NCBI GenBank assembly: GCA_947173495.1 | Contig: CAMWFQ010000005.1 | Span: 152,328-216,327, forward strand | DNA: 64,000 nt | Origin: an uncultured Lachnospiraceae bacterium | GTDB lineage: Bacteria > Bacillota > Clostridia > Lachnospirales > Lachnospiraceae | Direction of reading: 5' to 3' | Part shown: piece by piece, positions 1 through 8,804 of the stretch | Layout: each line of letters opens with the position of its first letter | Position numbering within the stretch: position 1 is the first letter of the stretch | Notes under the pieces: generated by a model | The model's database searches: none | Told to the model about the DNA's origin: nothing | The model's input: the letters and a program-made list of their open reading frames with translations, nothing else | Program-made: the position numbers and the translations under genes

Positions 1-510
1 TCCGGCCTCAATCGCCGGCCGGGTCAAAATAATCCTCTCCACCTCCTGATTTTTAAATGCGGTGATAGCCATGGCCATAGCCAGATATGTTTTTCCGGTA
101 CCGGCAGGGCCCAGACCAAAAACAATCATATTATTGCGGATAGCATCTACATATTGTTTCTGACCAAGCGTTTTGGGCTTCACAGGCTTGCCGGATACCG
201 TATGACAGATACAATCCCTGTCTATTTCAAGCAGTACATCTTCCTTTTCTTCCATATTCATCGCAATCGCATAATCCACATTCTGTTCCTGGATCACATT
301 TCCTCTCATTGATAATTCTGTCAGTTCATGAATGACAGCCTTTGCTCTTTTTACATAAGGCATGTTCCCGCTGACTGTGATCTCACCGTTTCTGTCAGTG
401 ACGCTTACTTTCATCTGCCTTTCCAGCTTTTTGATATGCTGGTCAAACTGTCCGAAAACATTTGGCTGATCTGCAGCCGGAACCTTTATCACTTCGGAAA
501 TCACTTCCAT
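1..510 (-). CDS. phoH: PhoH family ATPase, N-terminal part (cut by window start)
   Basis: This is the first 170 codons of a PhoH-like protein, a cytoplasmic P-loop ATPase linked in many bacteria to RNA metabolism and ribosome quality control. The N-terminal part (about residues 1-80) resembles the KH-like extension of PhoH proteins. The Walker A motif GPAGTGKTYLA follows near residues 135-145, then the ILTRPAIEAG segment typical of the family just before the window edge. The start is the ATG at 510, about 70 bases downstream of the yqfD stop. The gene order yqfC-yqfD-phoH on one strand is the conserved Firmicutes arrangement, which supports the call. The C-terminal half, with Walker B, lies outside the window. 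Confidence 0.93.
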   Translation of the reverse strand, partial: MEVISEVIKVPAADQPNVFGQFDQHIKKLERQMKVSVTDRNGEITVSGNMPYVKRAKAVIHELTELSMRGNVIQEQNVDYAIAMNMEEKEDVLLEIDRDCICHTVSGKPVKPKTLGQKQYVDAIRNNMIVFGLGPAGTGKTYLAMAMAITAFKNQEVERIILTRPAIEAG

Positions 511-579
511 TTAATGTTCCCCTTTTCATCAGCACAAGGATGCCTCGCAGGAAGCCTGACATCCCTTGTATTTCTATTT

Positions 580-1836
580 CTATTCTTCTTCATCAGCGGG
601 CCAGTCAGTGATCTCCTGGGGATTGGTGCGCTGGCTCTTTTGAGCCGTCCCTGTCTCCTCCACCGCCAAAAAGTCAACTTTCATTTTCCACACGCCTGAA
701 GTCTTATCTATTGTAACATTTTTTTCTATAATTTGTACCCCTTTTTCATCTAAACTTTCTATAAATTTTTGGATTTTTCCCTCAAAAAGGGTTTTGATTT
801 CTTCCCGTGTGTAAATCTTTTCCTCCGTCAGATATTCTCTGATATAGTCGCGCCCAATATATATTGGCAGATAATAGTTCTGAAACAGTCTGAGCTGTGT
901 TTTTTCCTCCACAATATCACATTGGCCGGTGCTTTTTCCCAAAACGGGAATCTTCATCTTTCTGGTCCCGAACATCACAAAGGGAATCTTTTTCTCTTTC
1001 CCGGTATAGGCTTTCTGTTCATATTTTTCCGGAAGCTCCTCATTCATACTATAAACGCACCTTAACAGAATATCCGCATCTGCATGGCAGTATTCATAGC
1101 GCCGTATACTGCCATCCTCGTTCATAATGGGAACACATCCTTCCACCAGAATATCCCCTTTTTCCACCTGTGTTCCTGCTTTCACAACGGGGACACCGCT
1201 GCGGGTCACAATGCTGACGACCTCACCGGACTTTTCAGCCACCAGGTCCATCCCTCCCTGACCGGCGTCGGAGAAATCCATCCCGCTTTCTTCCACAGTA
1301 ATCAGATCATTTTCCCTGATCCGTATGAGGAGTTTTGTACCCTCTATTTTTGCCGACGTCCAGGTGACAATATCAAACTCTGCCCGAACAGCCTTTTCCA
1401 GCTCTTCAATATTAATACGGTCTTTTTTCATGCCCACCTGAATCTCCTGTTTCTCCAGGAAATCATGAAAAAGGTCTGTCGTTACATAATAGTTTCCTTC
1501 GATCTCCACTGCCCAGATAAAACCGGACATCCAGATCCAGAAGATCAGGCTTCCCAAAAGCCCGAACAAAAAAATCCGGCGCTTCCATATCCGGACAGAA
1601 AGAAAGGGCAGTCCATAACGCTTCGTTATAACCACCCTTGTACCTGTTTTTCTGGTAATTCCTTTCAGCCGGTAAAACCCCTTCAGGCTGATTTTCATTA
1701 AGTAGTAGTCTCCGTGATTCTCCACATCCCACAAAAAAATATTGTGATGACTGCAAAGATTCATAAATCTTTCCGGAGAAAAGCCGGAAACCTTAATGAG
1801 CAGATATCCTTTGATGTATCGAATGACCTGTATCAT
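580..1836 (-). CDS. yqfD: Sporulation protein YqfD
   Basis: This 418-residue protein matches the YqfD family of endospore formers, needed for efficient sporulation in Bacillus and predicted to sit in the mother-cell-derived forespore membrane. One strongly hydrophobic membrane segment lies near residues 87-112 (starting IFLFGLLGSLIFWIWM). A long extracytoplasmic region follows, whose first part has the YqfD look (LEKQEIQVGMKKDRIN, then a stretch of beta strands). The acidic tail (DWPADEEE) is ordinary. It lies 17 bases downstream of yqfC and upstream of phoH, so the three are probably cotranscribed. The family's biochemical activity is not known. The ATG at 1836 is accepted because the N terminus aligns in style with the family (MIQVIRYIKGYLLIKVSG). 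Confidence 0.9.
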   Translation of the reverse strand: MIQVIRYIKGYLLIKVSGFSPERFMNLCSHHNIFLWDVENHGDYYLMKISLKGFYRLKGITRKTGTRVVITKRYGLPFLSVRIWKRRIFLFGLLGSLIFWIWMSGFIWAVEIEGNYYVTTDLFHDFLEKQEIQVGMKKDRINIEELEKAVRAEFDIVTWTSAKIEGTKLLIRIRENDLITVEESGMDFSDAGQGGMDLVAEKSGEVVSIVTRSGVPVVKAGTQVEKGDILVEGCVPIMNEDGSIRRYEYCHADADILLRCVYSMNEELPEKYEQKAYTGKEKKIPFVMFGTRKMKIPVLGKSTGQCDIVEEKTQLRLFQNYYLPIYIGRDYIREYLTEEKIYTREEIKTLFEGKIQKFIESLDEKGVQIIEKNVTIDKTSGVWKMKVDFLAVEETGTAQKSQRTNPQEITDWPADEEE

Positions 1837-1853
1837 AAACCCACCCCACTGCC

Positions 1854-2195
1854 TTAAATAAAATACCGGACGGTTTCTATCCAGCCGTTGATTTTCATAT
1901 CCTCATTGGTATAGTAAACGATACACAGTCGTCTTCCACAGATCTCAATTTTACAGGTCTTACCCTGAAGGAGAATCAACTGACTGGTATATTCAATGAT
2001 ACCCTTATAATTCTCCACAAAAACATCCGTGTTTCCGGTTACTGTAACGATGGACGCTCCCAGAAGGGAATCCTTGGGGAGTTTGAGGGACTCGACCATA
2101 AGCTCCTTTCTGCCGGGACCTCTTTCGGCATCCTCCCGCTCCTCTCTCGTCTGATTCCAGTTATTTTTGTATTTATGTCTGATTTTTCTTCTCAT
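1854..2195 (-). CDS. yqfC: Sporulation protein YqfC (YabP/YqfC family)
   Basis: This small protein carries the YabP/YqfC core from about residue 33 (VESLKLPKDSLLGASIVTVTG) to the end. The family is conserved in spore formers, and YqfC acts with YqfD in the sigma-E regulon of Bacillus. The first 32 residues are very basic and acidic and may be a real extension. An internal ATG at 2099 has a strong AAAGGAG only three bases upstream, so a shorter product of about 81 residues cannot be excluded. It is followed directly by yqfD. No transmembrane segment is seen. Confidence 0.86.
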   Translation of the reverse strand: MRRKIRHKYKNNWNQTREEREDAERGPGRKELMVESLKLPKDSLLGASIVTVTGNTDVFVENYKGIIEYTSQLILLQGKTCKIEICGRRLCIVYYTNEDMKINGWIETVRYFI

Positions 2196-2247
2196 ATCTC
2201 ATCATATGAGGAAAAATCATCATATAGACCTTCCCGGAAAAGAAATA

Positions 2248-3552
2248 CTATCTGACCACACCGAGAATCACTGGTCCCTCCGCTCTCTGATGTTTCCCTA
2301 TTCTGTAAGCCTGAAGCAGACGATCCCTTGCCGTTTCAAGCTTTTTGCGGTCATTTGCATGCAGAAGAGCCAGCACGTCACCTCTTCTGACGTAATCTCC
2401 CACCTTCTTTTTCAGGAGAATGCCCACCGATAAATCGATCGTGCTTTCTTTTGTTTCTCTTCCGCCGCCAAGGATCAGGGACGCATTTCCCACTTCATCA
2501 CAGATCAGTTCTTCCACATAGCCATCCTCTGCAGAAAACAGCGGTTCTATCATATTCGCTCTGGGCAAGCGGTCGGGATGATAAACCATTTCATCGTTTC
2601 CTCCCTGCGCTTTTACAAATTCCGCCAGTTTTGCAAGAGCGCTGCCATCTGAAACGGCCTTGTGCAGCATCTCTCTTCCCTCTTCTTCATCTGCCGCCTT
2701 TCCGCCCATCACCAGCATCAGGGAGCCAAGGGTCAGGCAAAGCTCTGTAAAGTCTGCCGGACCCGCTCCCTTCAGGGTGGCAATTGCTTCCTTTACTTCG
2801 AGCGCATTGCCGACAGCTTCTCCCAAAGGCTGATCCATATCAGATACCACAGCAATGGTGTTACGTCCGGCATTTTTTCCAATCTGCACCATTTCTTCTG
2901 CAAGCGCAAATGCATTTTCCTGCTTTTTCATAAAAGCGCCGCTGCCTGTTTTCACATCCAGCAAAATGGCATCCGCTCCCGCCGCAAGCTTTTTGCTCAT
3001 AATGGAAGAGGCGATCAGAGACATATTGTCAACAGTGGCAGTGACGTCCCGCAATGCATATAAAAGCTTATCTGCGGGAGCCAGCTCTTTTGTCTGCCCC
3101 ATAATTGCAATTCCAATGGTATTCACATTCTGTATAAACTGTCTGGTCGAAATCTCGGTTGAAAACCCTTCAAAGCTCTCCAGCTTGTCGATGGTTCCGC
3201 CGGTATGTCCAAGCCCTCTTCCGCTCATCTTGGCGATTTTGATGCCGCAGGCAGCCGCCATAGGCCCCAGGGCCAGGGAGGTCTTGTCTCCCACGCCGCC
3301 GGTACTGTGTTTGTCCACTTTGATTCCGGAGAGTGCAGACAAATCCAGAAGCTCGCCGCTCCTTGCCATGGACATGGTAAGATGGAGTGTCTCTTTTTCG
3401 TCCATCCCCACAAAATAAATAGCCATCATCATGGCAGACATCTGATAATCCGGAATTTCTCCTGCGGTATATCCCCGGATCATAAAATCAATTTCCTCCT
3501 CTGTGAGATGTCCGCCGTTTCTTTTTTTCATGATCAAATCATACATTCTCAT
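2248..3552 (-). CDS. pdp: Pyrimidine-nucleoside phosphorylase
   Basis: This enzyme catalyses reversible phosphorolysis of uridine, thymidine and deoxyuridine in pyrimidine salvage. The thymidine/pyrimidine phosphorylase signature is clear: the phosphate-binding segment KHSTGGVGDKTSLALGPM, then SGRGLGHTGGTIDKLE, and the Lys-rich KTGSGAFMKK loop. An alpha N-terminal domain (MRMYDLIMKKRNGGHLTEEE) and a PYNP C-terminal domain complete the usual length of about 434 residues. I set the start at the ATG at 3552 because GGGAG lies eight bases upstream and the protein then begins like its family. The longer frame back to 3609 adds 19 residues without family character. It lies between rlmH and yqfC on the same strand. 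Confidence 0.94.
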   Translation of the reverse strand: MRMYDLIMKKRNGGHLTEEEIDFMIRGYTAGEIPDYQMSAMMMAIYFVGMDEKETLHLTMSMARSGELLDLSALSGIKVDKHSTGGVGDKTSLALGPMAAACGIKIAKMSGRGLGHTGGTIDKLESFEGFSTEISTRQFIQNVNTIGIAIMGQTKELAPADKLLYALRDVTATVDNMSLIASSIMSKKLAAGADAILLDVKTGSGAFMKKQENAFALAEEMVQIGKNAGRNTIAVVSDMDQPLGEAVGNALEVKEAIATLKGAGPADFTELCLTLGSLMLVMGGKAADEEEGREMLHKAVSDGSALAKLAEFVKAQGGNDEMVYHPDRLPRANMIEPLFSAEDGYVEELICDEVGNASLILGGGRETKESTIDLSVGILLKKKVGDYVRRGDVLALLHANDRKKLETARDRLLQAYRIGKHQRAEGPVILGVVR

Positions 3553-3632
3553 AGTCTGTCTCCCATTCTTCCTTTCGCCTGCCTCATTTACCCACGACAG
3601 AGGAACCACCGGCTGCCGATTCCTCCCGGCAT

Positions 3633-4112
3633 TTATTTGTGATACGGCTCACCCTTTATGATACGGAAACTTCTGTAAATCTGTTCAAGTAAAATCACCC
3701 GCATTAATTGATGGGGAAAAGTCATCCTGGAAAAACTCAGGGATTGATGCGCAGCGGCGGTTACACTGGAATGGAGTCCTAAAGAACCGCCGATAATGAA
3801 CTGGATATGGCTGTTTCCTGACAGAAAAAGCTGTTCCATCTGCCTGGCAAAGGACAGGGAGTCAGGCTGCTTTGCCTGAATTTCAAGAGTAAACACATAG
3901 GCATCTTCTTTGATATGTTTCAGGATTCTGGCGGCCTCTTTTTCCCTGATCTGTTCTTCCAGCGCGCTTCCAGCCTCATCCGGCGTTTTTTCATCCGCAA
4001 CCTCGATTATTTCCAGCCGGCAGTATCTGCCAAGACGCTTTTCATATTCAGAAACGGCATTTCTGTAAAACGCTTCTTTCACTTTACCTACACAGATGAT
4101 TGTGATCTTCAT
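3633..4112 (-). CDS. rlmH: 23S rRNA (pseudouridine-1915 N3)-methyltransferase RlmH
   Basis: This SPOUT-class methyltransferase modifies pseudouridine 1915 in helix 69 of 23S rRNA using S-adenosylmethionine. Its 159 residues match the family length. The N terminus (MKITIICVGKVKEAFYR), the SAM-binding knot loop IIGGSLGLHSSV, and the C-terminal LLEQIYRSFRIIKGEPYHK, which carries the RNA-contacting tail, are all diagnostic. Its start overlaps the stop of the upstream zinc-ribbon gene by four bases (ATGA), which implies translational coupling. Confidence 0.96.
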   Translation of the reverse strand: MKITIICVGKVKEAFYRNAVSEYEKRLGRYCRLEIIEVADEKTPDEAGSALEEQIREKEAARILKHIKEDAYVFTLEIQAKQPDSLSFARQMEQLFLSGNSHIQFIIGGSLGLHSSVTAAAHQSLSFSRMTFPHQLMRVILLEQIYRSFRIIKGEPYHK

Positions 4113-4813
4113 TCGGTATCTTCCTCAAAAATTTCAGGATACACTTCTTCGATCAGCCTGTCCACGTAAGCGCTGTCCAGGTTCAAAAACTGACGCTGAA
4201 TCGCTTTTTTCATATAATCTGTCCGTTGAAAATACTTCAGTTCCGGCTGCTGTCCATCCAGCTCCAAATGCTTATCTATGGGATCTTTGAAGAAATTTTC
4301 CCTGCACCATTTTTTAATCTCAATGGTCAGGTTATTTTCTTTACAGGCCTTTTTTCGTAAAATTCTGGAATTTTTCATGGAAACAACTCCCATTACAATA
4401 AAAAGCAGAAAGAGTACCCCCATAACGCCGCTGATCATATATTTATTGGTATGGGAAACATGAAAATCAATGATATCCAGAAAAAATAAAATGATGACAA
4501 TAAGACCGGCGCTCCCGACGGTAAGCAGCGTATAGGCGGAGGTACGGTTTTCTTCTGCTCTTTCAGCATTATTCACATAAAAAGGCTGATAAGCGCCGGG
4601 CCTGTCTTCTTCCTCAAAAAAGAATTCATCCGGCGCTTCTTCTGCCGCATGTGGAATCATACCGGGATCAATATGATCTGACGCCGGGTTGAGAGTGTTT
4701 TCGAATTCTGACGTATTCTCTTCTGTCAGAGATTCTACCAGTTCACAGCCACAGTCTGCACACACCTTAATGCCATCTACATACTCGCTTTTACATTCGG
4801 GACACCATGCCAT
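4109..4813 (-). CDS. Zinc-ribbon membrane protein of unknown function
   Basis: The protein opens with a two-CxxC zinc ribbon (WCPECKSEYVDGIKVCADCG, residues 3-22). An acidic linker of about 70 residues follows, then two hydrophobic segments near residues 96-115 and 128-146, and a basic cytoplasmic C-terminal half with no domain I recognise (KKWCRENFFKDPIDKHLELDG). The topology suggests a cytoplasmic zinc ribbon and C terminus joined by a membrane hairpin. An AAAGGAGG sits eight bases upstream of the ATG at 4813, immediately after a 22-base perfect palindrome. It overlaps rlmH by four bases. I give no function. Confidence 0.8.
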   Translation of the reverse strand: MAWCPECKSEYVDGIKVCADCGCELVESLTEENTSEFENTLNPASDHIDPGMIPHAAEEAPDEFFFEEEDRPGAYQPFYVNNAERAEENRTSAYTLLTVGSAGLIVIILFFLDIIDFHVSHTNKYMISGVMGVLFLLFIVMGVVSMKNSRILRKKACKENNLTIEIKKWCRENFFKDPIDKHLELDGQQPELKYFQRTDYMKKAIQRQFLNLDSAYVDRLIEEVYPEIFEEDTE

Positions 4814-4829
4814 AAGTAAAACCTCCTTT

Positions 4830-4851
4830 AAGGACTGCCATGGCAGTCCTT
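4830..4851. promoter_or_regulatory. 22-base perfect palindrome in a 5' leader
   Basis: AAGGACTGC-CATG-GCAGTCCTT is perfectly self-complementary and abuts the Shine-Dalgarno AAAGGAGG of the minus-strand gene starting at 4813. As RNA it gives a nine-pair hairpin with a CAUG loop. It could be a terminator or attenuator stem, or a dimeric operator. No U-run follows on the minus strand. Confidence 0.55.
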
Positions 4852-4989
4852 ATTTTCCTCCAGTCAGCTGTCGCGCTTCACGGGCCGGTATTTGCTGCAG
4901 TCAACTGTCTCATAATGCGTGTCAGCGTTTGTTTCTTACATTTTACTATGAATTGACAAAGGTTTCCACCAATTTTCAAACTTTTTTGA

Positions 4990-6057
4990 TCATTTTTTCC
5001 AATTTTTCGAAATCAGGCAGGGAACTCTTATATTTACATTATTTCTGGGATGCATCCAGACATAATTATCCGGGTCGTGAAGGTCCACCTGAACTGCCCG
5101 GTTGCCTTTTTTGTCCTTTGTACGGTTCTGATAAATCCAGGAACCATGGTCCGCTTCCGCGCTCCATTCCTTCGAACTCTCATCCTCATAAATATTGGTA
5201 ATATAAAATTCTCCGTGAATATATCCTGCCAGATAACTTCCAATCAGATTTGCATTATACCCCTGATTTTCTTTCAAAAGGGACATTTCATAGTCATAAT
5301 GCTCCGATCCTTCTCCTTCCGGAAGATCGTTCGCCCACCCGCCGGTGTACTGATGATAGGTATACAGATCAGTGGTATTTGGACTCTGATGGATGTGATA
5401 GTGGATCCAGGTACCGTTTCCGCTTCTTACGCCATCCTTCCAGTCTCCATAATAGTACTGATTATCGGCATAAACGGCAACCCCTTTTCCATTTGGCGCT
5501 CCACTGCCGTTCACATCTCCATAATAATAGAAATCGGTCGTGCCCTTAAGGCTCCAGGACATGGCAAGATAATGGTCCAGGTGTACGAGATCCTCCACAG
5601 CCTTTTGATTACTGTCTGCCCAGTATGCAAGCATATCTCTGAGCTGCTCCTTTTCGTGGAACGCGATCTTGCTGTAATCCTTTTTTCCGGCTTCCATGAT
5701 ATCCTGATAAGGCGTAGGCGAAGGAAGCGCTTCTTCCTCCTCCGTGTCCTCTTCTTCCTCTTTCTGCGAATCCTCGTTGTCCTGTTCCTGTTCCCCGCTG
5801 CCGGAGACAGAGGAGGAAAAAACAGGCGCTGTGGAGGGCACCACCGAGTCCTCTCTCTGGGAATCCCTGTTTTCGTCGGCATAATCCATGATACTCTGCT
5901 GGAGATTATCAGGCTCCTCTTCGCCGCCTTTTACTTTATTTACCACAAGCATTACAGCGAGGATCAGCAGAATAAGGACGACAGGGATCAGAGTCACCAG
6001 TATTTTGGACTTTTCCATATTGGTGTATTCATCATCTTCTTCAAATAATTTCTTCAT
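4990..6057 (-). CDS. Membrane-anchored MORN-like repeat protein
   Basis: Residues 19-45 form one membrane anchor (ILVTLIPVVLILLILAVMLV) after a short acidic cytoplasmic tail. A low-complexity Ser/Glu/Asp-rich linker follows (about 60-115), then an exported C-terminal domain. Within it, YYYGDVNGSGAPNGKGVAVY, YYYGDWKDGVRSGNGTWIHY and a third copy (YTGGWANDLPEGEGSEHYDY) match the MORN pattern YxGxxxxGxxxGxG. MORN repeats usually mediate membrane or protein binding, but the role here is unknown. AGGAG stands five bases upstream of the ATG at 6057. It is probably a monocistronic gene, as intergenic regions flank both sides. Confidence 0.78.
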   Translation of the reverse strand: MKKLFEEDDEYTNMEKSKILVTLIPVVLILLILAVMLVVNKVKGGEEEPDNLQQSIMDYADENRDSQREDSVVPSTAPVFSSSVSGSGEQEQDNEDSQKEEEEDTEEEEALPSPTPYQDIMEAGKKDYSKIAFHEKEQLRDMLAYWADSNQKAVEDLVHLDHYLAMSWSLKGTTDFYYYGDVNGSGAPNGKGVAVYADNQYYYGDWKDGVRSGNGTWIHYHIHQSPNTTDLYTYHQYTGGWANDLPEGEGSEHYDYEMSLLKENQGYNANLIGSYLAGYIHGEFYITNIYEDESSKEWSAEADHGSWIYQNRTKDKKGNRAVQVDLHDPDNYVWMHPRNNVNIRVPCLISKNWKK

Positions 6058-6311
6058 AACCGCTCCTGTTCTGATATTCGTTCTGTTATTTACTTTTAAA
6101 GTTCAGCGCTCCGGCACTGAACTGCGCGAAAATGGGGTCACGAAATGACATCTTCCTCTCCCATTTTCTGCTGTTATTCTACTATACAGTAAATATTTTA
6201 AATTCCGGTATACAAATTATTAATAATTTCTTATTTTCAATGGACGCCAGATATCCTTATAGAACAAAGTGGAAGACACTTTCACGTTCTGACATTACAA
6301 GATCTATCCTA

Positions 6312-6442
6312 TAAGAATCGAGTAGGGGATGCTTTTTCTCCCTACTCGCGCACCGGGCACCCGTCAGCTTCTGCCGACATTTTTCCTCTGGGTGCCCGTG
6401 TGCATAAGAATCGAGTAGGGGAGAGCTATCTTCCCCTACTCG
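6312..6442. repeat. Composite palindromic repeat (three hairpins)
   Basis: Between the MORN gene and nfnB lie three stems: CGAGTAGGG/CCCTACTCG (6319-6348), CGGGCACCC/GGGTGCCCG (6354-6398) and CGAGTAGGGGA/TCCCCTACTCG (6412-6442). The first and third begin with the same direct repeat ATAAGAATCGAGTAGGGG. The same layout recurs at 23210-23286 in a diverged form, so this is a dispersed repeat rather than only a terminator. The third stem is placed to end the nfnAB transcript. The rest of 6058-6311 is AT-rich with nothing else that I see. Confidence 0.7.
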
Positions 6443-6482
6443 TGTTGCTTTGTCATGCCGGCCAGAGAACCAGGCAAAACGA

Positions 6483-7880
6483 TCATTTATTCTGTTCTTT
6501 ATTCTTCAGATATTCGTCGATTCCCTTTGCACCTGCTCTGCCGGCGCCCATGGCGAGAATTACGGTCGCGGCTCCTGTAACGGCATCTCCTCCGGCATAT
6601 ACGCCTTCCCGGGAGGTCTTGCCCTGTATTTCATCCGCCACAATACATTTCCATTTATTGACTTCAAGTCCCTCCGTTGTGGAAGAAATGAGCGGATTGG
6701 GGGAGGTGCCCAAAGACATGATGACAGTGTCCGCCTCGATCACAAACTCGGATCCGGGAATTTCCACCGGGCGCCTTCTGCCGGAAGCATCCGGTTCCCC
6801 CAGTTCCATTCGGATACATTTCATCCCTGTTACCCATCCCTTTTCATCCGCAAGAATTTCCACCGGATTGGTGAGAAGATCAAAGATAATGCCTTCTTCC
6901 CTGGCATGATGCACTTCCTCCACTCTGGCCGGAAGCTCTTCCTCGCTTCTGCGGTACACGATATGCACCTCGCCGCCGAGACGAAGCGCTGTCCTGGCAG
7001 CATCCATGGCCACATTTCCGCCGCCGACGACAGCAACCTTCTTTCCTCTCATGATTGGAGTTGAAGACTGCATGTCAAAAGCTTTCATCAGGTTACTTCT
7101 GGTCAGATACTCATTGGCAGAGAATACACCGTTTGCCTGTTCGCCGGGAATGCCCATAAATTTGGGAAGTCCGGCGCCTGAACCGATAAATACGGCGTCA
7201 AATCCCTCTTCTGTAAGGAGTTCATCGATGGTGACAGACTTGCCGACCACCACATTGGTTTCAATTTTAACGCCAAGAGATTTTACATTTTCGATCTCCC
7301 TGGCAACCACTGCTGATTTGGGAAGACGGAATTCGGGAATTCCATATACCAGCACGCCGCCGGGCTCATGAAGCGCCTCGAAGATCGTCACTTCATACCC
7401 CATTTTGGCCAGATCGCCCGCACAGGAAAGTCCTGCAGGTCCGGAGCCGATTACGGCAACCTTTTTGCCGTTTTTCTCATCCGCACCTTCCGGTCTGATC
7501 TGATTTTCTCCTGCCCAGTCAGCGACGAAACGTTCAAGCTTACCGATAGAAATGGGATCTCCCTTGATACCGCGGATACATTTTCCTTCACACTGACTTT
7601 CCTGCGGGCAGACGCGTCCGCATACGGCGGGAAGAGAGGACGCTTTGCTGATCACCTGATAAGCGCTCTCAATGTCCCCCTCTTTTACCTTTTCGATAAA
7701 TCCCGGAATATCGATTGCCACCGGACAGCCCTTGATGCACTGTGCATTTTTACAGTTAATACATCTCGCCGCCTCTTCCATGGCTTCCTGTTTGTTATAG
7801 CCAAGACATACCTCATCAAAATTGGCCGCTCGTACCTTTGCATCCTGTTCCCTTACCGGAACCTTCTTTAATACATCCAT
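6483..7880 (-). CDS. nfnB: NfnB / glutamate-synthase small-subunit-like oxidoreductase
   Basis: This is an FAD/NAD(P)-binding iron-sulfur flavoprotein of the GltA family. Cysteines in CINCKNAQCIKGCP and CGRVCPQESQCEGKC near residues 40-105 fit two [4Fe-4S] clusters. GSGPAGLSCAGDLA is the FAD-binding fold, GGGNVAMDAARTALRLGG the NAD(P)-binding fold, and the C-terminal GDAVTGAATVILAMGAGR closes the FAD site. Next to an NfnA-type subunit and without a glutamate synthase large subunit, it most likely forms the electron-bifurcating NADH-dependent ferredoxin:NADP+ oxidoreductase. The start ATG at 7880 shares a TGATG junction with nfnA. An in-frame TTG one codon earlier is less likely. Confidence 0.9.
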   Translation of the reverse strand: MDVLKKVPVREQDAKVRAANFDEVCLGYNKQEAMEEAARCINCKNAQCIKGCPVAIDIPGFIEKVKEGDIESAYQVISKASSLPAVCGRVCPQESQCEGKCIRGIKGDPISIGKLERFVADWAGENQIRPEGADEKNGKKVAVIGSGPAGLSCAGDLAKMGYEVTIFEALHEPGGVLVYGIPEFRLPKSAVVAREIENVKSLGVKIETNVVVGKSVTIDELLTEEGFDAVFIGSGAGLPKFMGIPGEQANGVFSANEYLTRSNLMKAFDMQSSTPIMRGKKVAVVGGGNVAMDAARTALRLGGEVHIVYRRSEEELPARVEEVHHAREEGIIFDLLTNPVEILADEKGWVTGMKCIRMELGEPDASGRRRPVEIPGSEFVIEADTVIMSLGTSPNPLISSTTEGLEVNKWKCIVADEIQGKTSREGVYAGGDAVTGAATVILAMGAGRAGAKGIDEYLKNKEQNK

Positions 7881-8767
7881 CAATCGCTACCTCCGCAGTT
7901 TCCACATCCGCCGTGATGTGTATCTTTCTCTTTTGCCTTTAAGAATGCCCGGCCCTCTTCCGTCTTGTAGATTTGCTGGCGTTGCATTGCCTCATCAAAA
8001 TTCACCAGATGTCCATCAAATTCCGGTCCATCCACACAGGCGAATTTCACCTTGCCGCCTACCGTCACACGGCAGGCGCCGCACATACCGGTTCCATCCA
8101 CCATGATGGGATTCAGACTCACAATGGTCGGTATTTCCAGTTCTTTGGTAAGCTTACACACAAACTTCATCATGATCATGGGGCCGATGGCCACGCACAC
8201 ATCATAATGATGTCCTTCCTTCACCAGATCGGAGATTGTCTGAGTCACCATACCGCTTCTTCCATAGGAACCGTCATCTGTGGTGACATAGAGATTGCCG
8301 GCGACCGCTTTCATCTCATCCTCCAGAATGAGCAGTTCCTTTGTCTTGGCGCCCACGATCACATCGGCGGCAATACCATGATTATGTAACCATTTTACCT
8401 GCGGATATACGGGAGCTGTGCCCACCCCTCCGGCCACAAACAGCATTTTTTTCCGTTTCAGTGTTTCCGGATCCTCGGATACAAATTCAGAAGCACAGCC
8501 CAGCGGGCCCACCAGATCGCTGAAGGAATCTCCTGCCTTCAGCAGGGCCATTTGGTGTGTTGCCGCGCCTACTATCTGAAATACAATTGTCACGGTTTCC
8601 TTTTCTCTGTCATAATCACAGATGGTCAGCGGAATGCGCTCTGCAAAATCATCTGATCTGACAATCACAAACTGTCCGGGCTGGCAGTTTTTTGCTACCC
8701 TTCCCGCTTCCACTACCATATAAAAGATATTGGCAGTAAGTTCTTTGGCTTCTAAAATTTTATACAT
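7880..8767 (-). CDS. nfnA: NfnA / sulfide dehydrogenase-like FAD-NAD-binding subunit
   Basis: This is a ferredoxin-NADP reductase-fold protein of the dihydroorotate dehydrogenase electron-transfer (PyrK/NfnA) type. ERIPLTICDYDREKETVTIV is the flavin-binding segment, FVAGGVGTAPVYPQVKWL the NAD-binding loop, and CGACRVTVGGKVKFACVDGPEFDG near residues 220-246 the [2Fe-2S] ligand set. The C terminus is Cys/Gly-rich (HHGGCGNCGG). It overlaps nfnB by one base (TGATG), so the two subunits are coupled. The pair balances NADH, NADPH and ferredoxin in strict anaerobes, consistent with the other fermentative genes here. Confidence 0.9.
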   Translation of the reverse strand: MYKILEAKELTANIFYMVVEAGRVAKNCQPGQFVIVRSDDFAERIPLTICDYDREKETVTIVFQIVGAATHQMALLKAGDSFSDLVGPLGCASEFVSEDPETLKRKKMLFVAGGVGTAPVYPQVKWLHNHGIAADVIVGAKTKELLILEDEMKAVAGNLYVTTDDGSYGRSGMVTQTISDLVKEGHHYDVCVAIGPMIMMKFVCKLTKELEIPTIVSLNPIMVDGTGMCGACRVTVGGKVKFACVDGPEFDGHLVNFDEAMQRQQIYKTEEGRAFLKAKEKDTHHGGCGNCGGSD

Positions 8768-8804
8768 GCTGTTCCCTTTCTTAAAAATATAAATATGATA
8801 GCAG

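Noticed and set aside
5050..6048. Long plus-strand frame of 332 codons
   Set aside because: It is antisense to the MORN-like gene, lacks a ribosome site and family features, and has a composition expected of a shadow frame.
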